Source of the DNA: Asaia prunellae JCM 25354
Lineage (GTDB): Bacteria > Pseudomonadota > Alphaproteobacteria > Acetobacterales > Acetobacteraceae
NCBI RefSeq assembly: GCF_000613885.1
Contig: NZ_BAJV01000018.1
Span: 1-59,160 of the forward strand
Direction of reading: 5' to 3'
DNA length: 59,160 nt
The notes below the pieces were generated by a model. That model worked only from the letters and a program-made list of their open reading frames with translations, did no database searches and was not told where the DNA came from. Position numbers and translations under genes: made by a program. This document shows positions 1 to 7,995 of this stretch, one piece after another. Within the stretch, counting starts at the first letter, position 1. Each line of letters opens with the position of its first letter.

Positions 1-47
1 TGTTCGGGACGCAGGGGCCGGAGGTTCGAATCCTCTCACTCCGACCA
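1..47 (+). tRNA. tRNA-Pro (anticodon CGG), 3' part
   Basis: Only the 3' part is inside the window. The anticodon loop TTCGGGA carries CGG at its centre. It is followed by the variable region, a T-arm with the loop TTCGAAT between GGAGG and CCTCT, a 3' acceptor strand CACTCCG, discriminator A and an encoded CCA (45-47). The layout matches bacterial proline tRNAs, which share the GTTCGGGACG anticodon region. The 5' half lies before base 1. Confidence 0.9.
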
Positions 48-54
48 GATAACT

Positions 55-72
55 GCCCCCAATGGGGCTTCT
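55..72 (+). terminator. Short hairpin after tRNA-Pro
   Basis: GCCCC and GGGGC (55-59 and 64-68) form a GC-rich stem with a tiny loop, followed by TTCT. It lies just downstream of the tRNA, so it may be its terminator, but the T-tract is poor. A second inverted repeat, CCTGAAAA/TTTTCAGG (73-80 and 93-100), follows and could act with it. Confidence 0.4.
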
Positions 73-232
73 CCTGAAAAAATATAGTCGTCTTTTCAGG
101 TCAAAAGGTCTGGAATCCCGGTTGTGCTCCAGCCCTATCAGACGTTTTGATCATCCCTATCGCTGAACAAGATATTTGCCTATGTCCTGTGAGGGAAGGC
201 TGCGAAATATCGTTCCGGGGGAAGAAACGTTG

Positions 233-1222
233 ATGCGTCGTAACCGCCTCTGTTTCGGAGCTGCTCTGGTCGTTCTGGGGTCTGGCCTCTGCCTCAGTCT
301 CATGATGGGTCGTTACGAGGTTAGTCCAATGGCGCTTCTTCACGTAATGGAAGGTCATGGAGAGCCGGAAGTCAGGGCCGTCCTGTTTCAGGCGCGTCTG
401 CCCCGTATAATAGCGGCACTTTGTGTCGGGGCTGCTCTTGCCATGTCCGGCACCGCGTTTCAGGCCGTGTTTCGTAATCCCCTTGTGTCACCGGATCTGC
501 TTGGTGTGTTGAGTGGGGCCGCGTTCGGGGCGGCCTGGGCCATCATAGCTCATGGCAACACGCTCATGATCGAGATATCGACTTTCATCGGTGGGTGCGG
601 CGCCGTTGCTTTCGGCTTTCTGGTTGCACGACTGGTGAGCGGGGAGGGGGTTCTGCCTTTGCTGCTTGGCGGCTTGATCAGCACAGCGCTTTTCACCGCA
701 CTTTTGTCCCTGCTCAAATATCTTGCCGATCCTTTCGATCAGTTGCCGGCGATCATCTACTGGCTTCTGGGTAGTCTTGCCCAGACAAGCTGGGGGCAAC
801 TTGCAGTTCTGGTGCCTCTGCTTTGCCTTGGCATGGCCGGGCTATGGTCGGGCGCGCGTATACTCGACGTTTCTGGTCTCAGCGATGATGAAGCCCGGAG
901 TCTCGGCCTGCCCATCAGCACAATGCGTCTGGGTATTCTGCTTCTGGCAACTGCGCTGGGTGCGCTGACTGTTTCACTGGCCGGGATCATTGGTTGGGTT
1001 GGGCTGATCATTCCTCATATGGCGCGCCTGCTGATAGGCCCGGAGCATCGAAATCTGCTTCCTTTTGCGGCTCTTCTTGGTGCGTGCTGCCTGCTTTTTG
1101 CCGATATGGCGGCGCGAAGTCTCTCCCCTTCCGAAATACCCCTGGGCATGATGACCGAGCTTCTGGGGGCGCTCGGCTTTGTTCTCGTTCTGCGACAGCT
1201 TCGCCGGGAAGGGCGACTCTGA
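233..1222 (+). CDS. FecCD-family ABC transporter permease (iron/siderophore type)
   Basis: Inner-membrane permease of a metal-chelate importer (FecCD/BtuC family), moving an iron complex or cobalamin-like ligand from periplasm to cytoplasm. The 329-residue product is almost entirely hydrophobic, with about nine to ten membrane segments. It has the family landmarks ARLPR (about 54-58) and RNPLVSPDLLG (about 81-91). The ATG at 233 is chosen over upstream TTG 176 and ATG 182 because a GGGGGAAG ribosome site lies 8-9 bases before it and the usual short N-terminus then follows. Its stop TGA overlaps the ATPase start (TGATG at 1220-1224), so the two are translationally coupled. The ligand cannot be read from sequence; no receptor gene or Fur-like palindrome is adjacent. 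Confidence 0.9.
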   Translation: MRRNRLCFGAALVVLGSGLCLSLMMGRYEVSPMALLHVMEGHGEPEVRAVLFQARLPRIIAALCVGAALAMSGTAFQAVFRNPLVSPDLLGVLSGAAFGAAWAIIAHGNTLMIEISTFIGGCGAVAFGFLVARLVSGEGVLPLLLGGLISTALFTALLSLLKYLADPFDQLPAIIYWLLGSLAQTSWGQLAVLVPLLCLGMAGLWSGARILDVSGLSDDEARSLGLPISTMRLGILLLATALGALTVSLAGIIGWVGLIIPHMARLLIGPEHRNLLPFAALLGACCLLFADMAARSLSPSEIPLGMMTELLGALGFVLVLRQLRREGRL

Positions 1223-1998
1223 TGCAGACGCTTTTTCTGGATAGACTTGGCTTCTCGCGCCAAGGTCGGAAAATCATGCATGATCTGACGCTCAGACTTC
1301 ATGCTGGTCAGATGGTCAGCATTCTGGGTGCCAATGGTGCGGGAAAGACCACGTTGTTGCGCCTGATTCTGGGTCTTCTGCATCCTGATTCAGGACAAGT
1401 GCTGATTGACGGAAGCGATTTGCGGCATTTGCAGCGCAAGCGCATAGCGCAGCTTCTGGCCTATGTACCGCAGAACCGCGACATTCTTCCCCCTTATCCG
1501 GTTGCCCGGATTGTGGAGCTGGGGGGCCTGCCTCATGGCAGTCTGATGAAGGCGCCGTCGGAACAGGATAATGTACGCGCCGAGGCAGCCATGACGCAGC
1601 TTGGTCTTTTCCATTTGCGTGACCGGCCCTGTAATATGCTTTCCGGCGGCGAGTATCAGCGTGTTCTTCTGGCCCGCATGCTTGTGCAGAATGCGCCGGT
1701 TCTTGTGCTTGATGAGCCGCTTTCCGGTCTGGATTACGGGCAGCAGATCAGGTTGATGGCGCTCCTGGCGTCTTTCGCAAAAGAAGGTCGACTGGTGATC
1801 ATGACGGCGCACCAGCCTGATCTTGTCTATCGCTATGCATCGCATGTCGTTTTGCTGGCGGATGGTCGCGTACTGGCCGAAGGGGAACCGCAGATCGTGC
1901 TGGATGCAACGCCTCTGAGTGCTTTCTATGATGTCGCGCTACGACATTACGATCATGACGGTCAGCGTTTCTTTATGGGAAGTGAGCAAGCGGAATGA
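1222..1998 (+). CDS. ABC transporter ATP-binding protein (FecE/BtuD-like)
   Basis: Cytoplasmic ATPase that powers the preceding FecCD permease. The 258-residue protein has Walker A GANGAGKTT (36-44), a Q-loop Gln near 84, the ABC signature LSGGEYQRV (140-148), Walker B VLVLDEP (160-166) and a switch His near 197. The order and spacing are those of the FecE/FhuC/BtuD family. The start ATG overlaps the permease stop by one base. The stop codon in turn overlaps the ATG of the binding-protein gene (ATGA), so the three genes form one tightly coupled operon. The open frame extends upstream to 994, but that part only overlaps the permease in another frame and is not coding. Confidence 0.92.
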   Translation: MQTLFLDRLGFSRQGRKIMHDLTLRLHAGQMVSILGANGAGKTTLLRLILGLLHPDSGQVLIDGSDLRHLQRKRIAQLLAYVPQNRDILPPYPVARIVELGGLPHGSLMKAPSEQDNVRAEAAMTQLGLFHLRDRPCNMLSGGEYQRVLLARMLVQNAPVLVLDEPLSGLDYGQQIRLMALLASFAKEGRLVIMTAHQPDLVYRYASHVVLLADGRVLAEGEPQIVLDATPLSAFYDVALRHYDHDGQRFFMGSEQAE

Positions 1999-2996
1999 AA
2001 CGTCCTGCAAAACGTCTTCTGGCTGTACTGGTGTCCTGTCTCAGCCTCGCGGTATCTTCCGCGCATTCGGCACCCACTCGCATTGTCGATGGATGGTATG
2101 CGCATAATGCGACGCTGATCATGCTCGGTGCCTCGGACAAGATCATTGGTACAGTGATTTCGCCTGATCGCTTCCCCTGGATGATGTGCATTGCCCCCCA
2201 GCTGCGCGAGGCCCGGTTTTTCAGCAGCATGACCCTGAATGCCGAGGCAGTACTCGCCCTGCATCCCGATCTGGTGTTTGTGACAAAACAGGCTGGTAGC
2301 ATCGACGGGTTGCACAAGCTCGGCCTGAACGCGGTAGCGGTCGGTTTTACGGATTTTACCGGTCTGGTGGAAACGATCAATCAGAGTGCCATTCTTCTCG
2401 ACACCGATCTCGCCAGAGCCCAGGCGAACCGTTACAGAATGGCACTATCCCGTCTTCTCGCCCAACGCCGCTCCACTGTTCATGCACCACGCATCCTGCA
2501 TATAGCATCATTGGCGCCTCTGACTGTCGATGGCGATCAGAGTATCATTGACGAATGGATCCGTGACGCCGGGGGTATGAACGCGGCGACCGGACTCCAT
2601 GGTAACAAAAGACCCGTTTCGTTCGAGCAGATTCTGACCTGGGCACCGGATATCATCATCATGGGGGCGGATGCCGGTAATCCTGACAGGCTGGCAGATA
2701 ATCCGCTCTGGTCTCATATCCCGGCGGTGACACGCCACAAGGTCTTTCGCAACCCTGCCGGCGTGTTCAACTGGGATCGGTACAGTCCAGAGCTGCTCTT
2801 GCAGATTGTCTGGGCGCGGCAGCTCGTACAGAAAGGCGCAATCGATCGTGCAGTGATGATCGGAAAGATCAAGGATTTCTACAGCGATTTCTACCGGCAT
2901 CCGATCGACGAGGACGATGCATTGCGCATTCTCGATGCCCAGCCGCCCCTGAGCGGGAAATGCTCAGGCATGACCGACAAGATTGGGCAGAAGTAG
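1995..2996 (+). CDS. Periplasmic iron-complex/cobalamin binding protein (FecB/BtuF type)
   Basis: Substrate-binding component of the FecCD-type importer encoded just upstream. The 333-residue product starts with a Sec signal peptide (MKRPAKRL, then a hydrophobic stretch, with likely cleavage after SSAHSA near residue 26). A class III binding-protein body follows: a DGWYAHN/MLGASDKIIG opening, an LHPDLVFV segment and an ILTWAPDIIIMG segment typical of helical-backbone binding proteins. No lipobox is seen, so it is probably soluble. The ATG overlaps the ATPase stop. The last 33 bases overlap the 3' end of the convergent yqgE gene. Ligand unknown; iron-siderophore is the best guess. Confidence 0.85.
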   Translation: MKRPAKRLLAVLVSCLSLAVSSAHSAPTRIVDGWYAHNATLIMLGASDKIIGTVISPDRFPWMMCIAPQLREARFFSSMTLNAEAVLALHPDLVFVTKQAGSIDGLHKLGLNAVAVGFTDFTGLVETINQSAILLDTDLARAQANRYRMALSRLLAQRRSTVHAPRILHIASLAPLTVDGDQSIIDEWIRDAGGMNAATGLHGNKRPVSFEQILTWAPDIIIMGADAGNPDRLADNPLWSHIPAVTRHKVFRNPAGVFNWDRYSPELLLQIVWARQLVQKGAIDRAVMIGKIKDFYSDFYRHPIDEDDALRILDAQPPLSGKCSGMTDKIGQK

Positions 2997-3548
2997 CGGG
3001 TCTATATTGATTGCTGCCAGCGCCTTGCGCCATTTCGCCATATGATTGGCACCGAAGATCAGATCATCTGTGGCAGGTGCATTCAGCCAGGCATTCTGGC
3101 GGATGATTTCATCTTCAAGCTGACCTGGCTCCCAGGATGCATGTCCCAGTGCCAGGAGGGCATGACGGGGCCCTTTTCCGTCGGCAATCTCATGCAGGAT
3201 GTCCAGACTGGCTGTCAGACAGTTCTCGTTATTGATGACAAGGCTGTCATCGCGCTTCCAGTCCGCTGAATGAAGAACAAAGCCTCGTGTCGGCTCAACG
3301 GGACCACCCATGCACAGATTGATACGTCGCCGTGGCGGTGACGGCGTGATTTCAAGCTGGTCGAGCAGAGTTTCAAGGGTCGGATGAGGCGCACGTTTGT
3401 TGATGATCAGACCCATGGCGCCATCGGCTGCAGAATGCGCACAGAGATAGATAACGCTCCGTGCGAACTCCATATCACCAAGTGTCGGGCTCGAAATGAG
3501 CAGGCGACCTGTCAGGTTATCGGCGGGCGTTGTGAAATCAGAAGCCAT
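2964..3548 (-). CDS. yqgE: YqgE/AlgH family protein (UPF0301)
   Basis: A 194-residue protein of the YqgE/AlgH family, of unresolved biochemical role (AlgH was linked to alginate regulation in Pseudomonas). The family signature is clear: LTGRLLISSPTLGD near the N-terminus, AMGLIINK, then the glycine-rich CMGGPVEPTRGFVLHS and GHASWEPGQLEDEI. Length matches the family (about 185-200). It is transcribed towards the iron ABC operon, and the two coding regions overlap tail to tail by 33 bases with no terminator between them, so the two transcripts would be complementary at their 3' ends. Confidence 0.9.
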   Translation of the reverse strand: MASDFTTPADNLTGRLLISSPTLGDMEFARSVIYLCAHSAADGAMGLIINKRAPHPTLETLLDQLEITPSPPRRRINLCMGGPVEPTRGFVLHSADWKRDDSLVINNENCLTASLDILHEIADGKGPRHALLALGHASWEPGQLEDEIIRQNAWLNAPATDDLIFGANHMAKWRKALAAINIDPLLLPNLVGHA

Positions 3549-3672
3549 AGATGAAAATGTCGGGCATCACCCGGGCTTTTGCAAGGGCAAGGTCCGGCAG
3601 CAACCATTGCTGTTCTTACCCGTCTCAACAGGGGCAGCGTAGAGAGCTGGCAATATGACGAGGGAGAAGACG

Positions 3673-4425
3673 ATGGCAGTAATTCTGGTGACCGGTGCGA
3701 CAGCCGGTTTTGGTCGTGCCATAGCCGTGCGTCTCGTCAGGGAGGGGCATCAGGTGATCGGTACGGGGCGCCGCAAGGAACGTCTCGACGAATTACGCGA
3801 TGAACTGGGCGATGCATTCCTTCCGGTGGTGCTGGATGTCACCGATGCACAGAAGGTCGCAGCTCTGCCCGGGCAGCTTCCGGCAGACTGGAACAGGGTT
3901 GATGTGCTGATCAACAATGCTGGTCTCGCTCTTGGCGTTGGCAAGGCGCAGAATGCCGATCTGCAGGACTGGAAGACCATGATTGACACGAACGTGACGG
4001 GTGTCGTTGAGGTGACTCGCGCGTTTCTTCCGCAGATGATCGAACGTAACCAGGGATATGTCATCACGCTTGGTAGTGTTGCAGGTACCTACCCTTATAT
4101 GGGCGGGAATGTTTACGGCGCGACCAAGGCGTTTGTTGCCCAGTTCATGCGCAATCTGCGCACGGATCTGCTGGGGACACGTATCCGGGCGAGCACGATC
4201 GAACCTGGTCTGTGTGGTGGCAGTGAATTCAGCAATGTGCGTTTGCGCGACGATCAGAAGGCAGCGGATGTCTATAAAGGCACCAACCCGCTCATGCCTG
4301 AAGATATTGCAGCGACCGTCTCATGGCTTATGAGCCAGCCGCCCCATGTAAATGTCAACGCCATCGAGATGATGCCTGTCTGTCAGGCAGCGGGTGGCCT
4401 TGCGGTGGATAGAACAAGTGACTGA
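3673..4425 (+). CDS. SDR oxidoreductase, YdfG-like 3-hydroxy acid dehydrogenase
   Basis: NADP(H)-dependent short-chain dehydrogenase most like YdfG (oxidation of 3-hydroxy acids, L-allo-threonine or serine; malonic semialdehyde reduction). The 250-residue protein has the cofactor motif TGATAGFG, the NNAG structural motif, catalytic Ser in LGSVAGTYPY and YGATK with the catalytic Tyr and Lys. The segment EPGLCGGSEFSNVR is characteristic of the YdfG branch. The ATG at 3673 follows AGGGAG at a proper distance; the open frame begins at 3655, but that start lacks a ribosome site. The stop overlaps the GTG start of the PPK2 gene. Exact substrate is inferred from the subfamily. Confidence 0.85.
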   Translation: MAVILVTGATAGFGRAIAVRLVREGHQVIGTGRRKERLDELRDELGDAFLPVVLDVTDAQKVAALPGQLPADWNRVDVLINNAGLALGVGKAQNADLQDWKTMIDTNVTGVVEVTRAFLPQMIERNQGYVITLGSVAGTYPYMGGNVYGATKAFVAQFMRNLRTDLLGTRIRASTIEPGLCGGSEFSNVRLRDDQKAADVYKGTNPLMPEDIAATVSWLMSQPPHVNVNAIEMMPVCQAAGGLAVDRTSD

Positions 4426-5323
4426 ACTCACAGCGAGCCTGGCCCGTAAGCTTCCCGGGCGTTACAAGGTGACCGACGGCAAGAGCTTCGAGCTCGCCTC
4501 CGTCAAGCCTGACGATCATGCCGATCTCGACAAGGAGGCAGTCGAAGCATGGCTTGATAAACGCAGACAACGTCTGGGCGTGTTACAGGAGCGTCTGGCT
4601 GCCGAGCGGCATCACAGTGTTCTTCTTGTGCTCCAGGGAATGGATGGTGCGGGCAAGGACAGTCTGATCCGTAATGTCATGACGGGTATGAATCCCCAGG
4701 GGACGAAAGTCGTTTCGTTCAAGAAGCCTGGCGATATCGAGATGGCTCATGACTATCTGTGGCGGGTTCATATGGCCGTGCCGGGGCGCGGTCAGGTCGG
4801 AGTGTTCAATCGCAGCCATTACGAGGATGTGCTGGTGGCGCGTGTTCACGCCGACAAGCTCAATACAGATGGTATGACGGGCGACCCCGGAACACGCGAA
4901 TTCTGGGATCAGCGTCTACTCGATATTGCCAATTTCGAAGCCTACCTTTCCCGTCAGGGTATCCATCTTCTCAAGGTAATGCTGCATATGTCTCCCGAAT
5001 GTCAGCAGGAACGCCTTCTGCGTCGGCTTAATCGTCCCGACAAGCGCTGGAAATTTGATGAAAGTGATCTGATCGAGCGCCGGTATTGGTCCGATTACCA
5101 GACAGCGTATCAGGAGGCGATCCGTGCCACATCCTCCGAAGAGGCTCCTTGGCTGGTCGTCCCGTCGGACAGGAAGTGGTTTTCTCGCATGGTGGTGATG
5201 GAAGCCCTGATCGGTAAACTCGAGAGCCTGAGCCCGGAGCCACCGCCGCCATCGCCTGAAATCCTGAGGAATCTTGAAAGGCTGGAAGCGGCGATCAAAG
5301 CGAGTCTTCCGCAGAAAGAATGA
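4418..5323 (+). CDS. ppk2: Polyphosphate kinase 2 family protein
   Basis: Transfers phosphate between polyphosphate and nucleoside (di- or mono-) phosphates. The 301-residue protein has the P-loop GMDGAGKD followed by RNVMTGMNPQG, the lid-linked FNRSHYEDVLVARV motif and LLRRLNRPDKRWKF, all typical of one-domain PPK2 proteins. The GTG at 4418 is preferred because GGTGGA lies eight bases upstream and it overlaps the SDR stop (GTGACTGA). An in-frame GTG at 4394 is possible and would add eight residues. Translational coupling to the SDR suggests joint expression. Whether it acts on AMP or ADP cannot be decided safely. Confidence 0.88.
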   Translation: MTELTASLARKLPGRYKVTDGKSFELASVKPDDHADLDKEAVEAWLDKRRQRLGVLQERLAAERHHSVLLVLQGMDGAGKDSLIRNVMTGMNPQGTKVVSFKKPGDIEMAHDYLWRVHMAVPGRGQVGVFNRSHYEDVLVARVHADKLNTDGMTGDPGTREFWDQRLLDIANFEAYLSRQGIHLLKVMLHMSPECQQERLLRRLNRPDKRWKFDESDLIERRYWSDYQTAYQEAIRATSSEEAPWLVVPSDRKWFSRMVVMEALIGKLESLSPEPPPPSPEILRNLERLEAAIKASLPQKE

Positions 5324-5346
5324 CGCAGGGTACCGGCCTGTATTTT

Positions 5347-5380
5347 CCGTAAGGCGGGATCTCTTTATCCCGCTTTACGG
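5347..5380. terminator. Bidirectional terminator hairpin between ppk2 and dsbA-like gene
   Basis: A 14-base-pair stem (5347-5360 with 5367-5380, one G-U pair) closes a six-base CTCTTT loop. It sits between the converging ppk2 and thioredoxin-fold genes, so it can serve both strands. T-tracts on either side are short. Confidence 0.7.
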
Positions 5381-5414
5381 GTCATCTTCCCGGATTGTAC
5401 CGATGGTCTTTGTA

Positions 5415-6182
5415 TCAGTGTGCTGTGCGCGCCGTCTTGATCTGGGTGCGCATTTCCTCTGCCGAGATGGCACCAGGAATGATTGCGCTGGTTCCGAATA
5501 CGAAAGTGGGCGTACCATCGAGACCGATCAGCCGCGCTTCCGCAAGGTTCTCGTTGATCTGGGCGGCCACTTCTGGCGCGTGCATGTCAGCCACCAGCCT
5601 GTCGGCATTAAGGCTGTTGGCTGTAGCAAGCTGACGGATACGGTCGAGGGTAGGGGGGGCTGTATCCTGCATCAGAGCACGCTTCATCTTGTCATAGCCA
5701 CCTTGCAAGGCAGCAGCAAAAATGGCTTGGGTGTCGAGTACGCTTTTCTCGCTCAGAACCGGAACGAGTTTTTCGACAAGGCGCAGCTTCGGATCTGATT
5801 TGAGAAGAGCGTCGATGACGGGTACCATGCTGCGGCAATAACCGCAGCGTGGATCGAGGAATTCGACAATCGTCAGATCACCACTCGGGTTACCTCGCAC
5901 GGTGTAATCAGGACCTTTCTGCAAATGCTCGCGATCGGATCTGACATGAGAGATCGCATCATCGGCAGCTTTCTGCTGTGCCCCCTGACGCAGGGCGGCA
6001 ATGGCATCGCTCAGGATGGTCGGATCATCCTTCAGAGCCTGGCGCAAAATAGAGACAATCTCGGTTCGCTGTTGTGGCGTGAAGCTGGCTGCGGGCTCTG
6101 CAAAGGCAGACCCGCTCGCCGAAGCGGTCAGACCAAGGGCGAGAAAGGCACCGGCAAGCCGGGCGCGGAGCGGGCGAGTCAT
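5415..6182 (-). CDS. DsbA-family periplasmic thiol-disulfide oxidoreductase
   Basis: Periplasmic thioredoxin-fold protein of the DsbA/ScsC/DsbG group, making or repairing disulfide bonds. From the ATG at 6182 the protein has 255 residues: a Sec signal peptide (RPLRARLAGAFLALGL to about ASGSAFA), an N-terminal helical region (TPQQRTEIVSILRQALKDD), then the active site DPRCGYC and the cis-proline loop DGTPTFVFG. The open frame runs further upstream to 6386, but 6182 is preceded by CAGGA and starts with the signal peptide. The N-terminal helical extension resembles trimerising or dimerising ScsC/Com1-type proteins. Divergent from the GGT-like gene; about 200 bases separate the starts. Confidence 0.87.
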   Translation of the reverse strand: MTRPLRARLAGAFLALGLTASASGSAFAEPAASFTPQQRTEIVSILRQALKDDPTILSDAIAALRQGAQQKAADDAISHVRSDREHLQKGPDYTVRGNPSGDLTIVEFLDPRCGYCRSMVPVIDALLKSDPKLRLVEKLVPVLSEKSVLDTQAIFAAALQGGYDKMKRALMQDTAPPTLDRIRQLATANSLNADRLVADMHAPEVAAQINENLAEARLIGLDGTPTFVFGTSAIIPGAISAEEMRTQIKTARTAH

Positions 6183-6384
6183 GAGAGCGATCCTGCTGGG
6201 CGGGATGAAGAGAAGCCTCTGCATAGGACAGAGAGGGCGATTTCGCAAAACCAGGACGCGTCTGGCAGGTTGCCCATCGTCCTGATCACGGTTAGATGCG
6301 TTAACGAACCCAATTTCCGAAGGGTTGCGTCTTCGGTCCCGAAGACAGGCCCTTTGGAACAGAAGAGAAGAGGCTTGCCGGGTC

Positions 6385-7814
6385 ATGGAGACACCGCATG
6401 TGGCGCATCGTCGGACGAATGCCCCCTGTCACCCCGCAAAACGCGCAGTGCGCAGGGCGGGTTTGCGCTCAGCCTGTGCCCTGACTGCGGCAACGCTTCT
6501 TGCCGGTTGCAGCGATGTCGCTCACATCGGTCATAGCCTGTTCGGTAAGACTACTCCCATCGTCACCGGCTATATCGGTACGGTTGTGGCTGACGAGCCG
6601 CGTGCCGCCCTGGTCGGACGTGATGTTCTGGTCCATGGCGGAAATGCTGCAGATGCTGCAGCGGCTGTCGGCATGGCGCTTTCGGTTACCCTTCCTTCCC
6701 GTGCCTCTCTGGGCGGTGGCGGAGCCTGCCTTGTGAGCCGAGGCCGTGAGGCACCGCAGGCCTTTGTTTTCCTGCCGGCAGCCGCTCCGGCGACCCAGGC
6801 CAGCCGTCAGGCCGCCATTCCGATGACGCCGCGCGGCCTGTTTACCATGCAGCTGCGTTACGGCACGGTCGAATTTGGCGATCTGCTTGGTCCTTCCGTG
6901 CGTCTTGCGCGCAGCGGTACGACGGTCAGTCGGGTTCTGGCGCAGGATATCGCAGCCGTTCAGACACCGCTTTTTGCTGATGATGCCGCCCGTACCGTTT
7001 TCAGCCGCCCTGACGGATCGCCGCTTCAGAATGGCGACGCCATGGTGCAGCCCCAGCTTGCCAGCTTTCTGGAGCGCATGACCAATCTCGGGGTGGGTGA
7101 TCTCTATAATGGTGCGCTTGGGGCGATTTTCGTCGATGGGGCCAACAAGGCAGGGGGTGGGCTTTCGACTGCTTCAATGCGCGCGGCCATGCCGATGCAG
7201 TTGGCTGCTCTTCAGGTGGAGCAGGATGGGTATACGGCCTCATTTCTGCCTCCTCCGGCTGATGGCGGCCTTGGTGCTGCGGCGGCCTTTCATTCTGGCG
7301 CTTCAGCCAGGGTGTGGTTGCGACATGGCGGAGCGAAGATCGTCAGGGCCTGAGTGGCGCTGCACTGCTGAGCGCTGCACAGACCCTGATCAATGCCGGA
7401 TCCAGCCGTTCGGGCGCCCTGCCTGCACTTCCGGCTTCAACCTCTTATGTCGTGACTGACAACAAGGGTGGTGCGGTTGCCTGCGCCCTTACCGAGAACA
7501 ACCTATTTGGTACGGGACGCATGGCCGATGGTACCGGCGTTCTGCTGGCGGCATCGCCAGGACGTTACCCCGCGCCACTGCTTTCTGCCGCCATTGTGCA
7601 GAGGCGTGGTGCTCTTGTGGCGGCTCTGGCCAGTTCAGGCCAGAACGACGCAGCTGACGCACTTGCCGCTGCCACTCGTGCAGCCGTGTCTGGCACTGAA
7701 GTTCCGCATGAGGGGCAGGGTCGTGTGAATGCGTCGCTTTGCAGGGGTAATACCTGTCATGGCGATACCGATCCCCGCGGGGGCGGGCTTTCGGTCGGCA
7801 GCGTGAACAACTGA
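6385..7814 (+). CDS. Gamma-glutamyltransferase-like lipoprotein (apparent frameshift)
   Basis: Divergent member of the gamma-glutamyltransferase (Ntn hydrolase) family, probably anchored in the periplasm as a lipoprotein. About 476 residues once a break at about 7306-7310 is repaired: reading GCCAG as GCCCAG joins FHSGASA to QGVVATWRSEDRQG. The N-terminus ends in a lipobox LLAGC. Family features are HGGNAADAAAAVGMAL and LGGGGACLVS, then STSYVVTDNKGGAVAC and FGTGRMADGTGVLL at the usual catalytic position. Normal enzymes have TTH with the first Thr as nucleophile; here the triplet is STS, and the downstream GGS region is weak. It is also shorter than typical (about 550-580). It may be an inactive or altered relative. 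Followed by a strong terminator. Confidence 0.72.
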
Positions 7815-7829
7815 TCTGGACATGGCATG

Positions 7830-7858
7830 ATACCCCCTCGGAAGAGGGGGTATTTTTC
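7830..7858 (+). terminator. Rho-independent terminator after GGT-like gene
   Basis: ATACCCCCTC and GAGGGGGTAT (7830-7839 and 7844-7853) make a perfect 10-base-pair stem around GGAA, followed by TTTTCTTT. A textbook intrinsic terminator that separates the GGT-like gene from recA. Confidence 0.92.
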
Positions 7859-7897
7859 TTTGTGGCCCCTTGTGCAAAACGGGTTTGATCATGATAT

Positions 7898-7919
7898 GTT
7901 CTCCAGAACAAATGTGAAC
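7898..7919 (+). promoter_or_regulatory. Candidate LexA/SOS operator upstream of recA
   Basis: GTTC (7898), GAAC (7906) and GAAC (7916) are clustered 77 bases before the recA start. Alphaproteobacterial LexA usually binds GAAC-N7-GAAC or GTTC-N7-GTTC; here the two GAAC copies are separated by six bases. The location is right and the half-sites are right. The missing spacer base could be real or one more base-call deletion like those seen in the genes nearby. Confidence 0.5.
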
Positions 7920-7995
7920 GATCAACACGAATCGCCTCGGGCCAATTGCCGATTCTGTCGGTTTCGGCAAGACTGACGAGAGCGGAGGACAGGAC

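Noticed and set aside
994-1221. Upstream extension of the FecE-like ATPase frame
   Set aside because: It lies inside the permease gene in another frame; the coupled ATG at 1222 gives the normal N-terminus.
7300-7360. Programmed ribosomal frameshift in the GGT-like gene
   Set aside because: No slippery heptamer or following hairpin is seen, and the same one-base loss recurs in many unrelated genes, so a base-call deletion is simpler.
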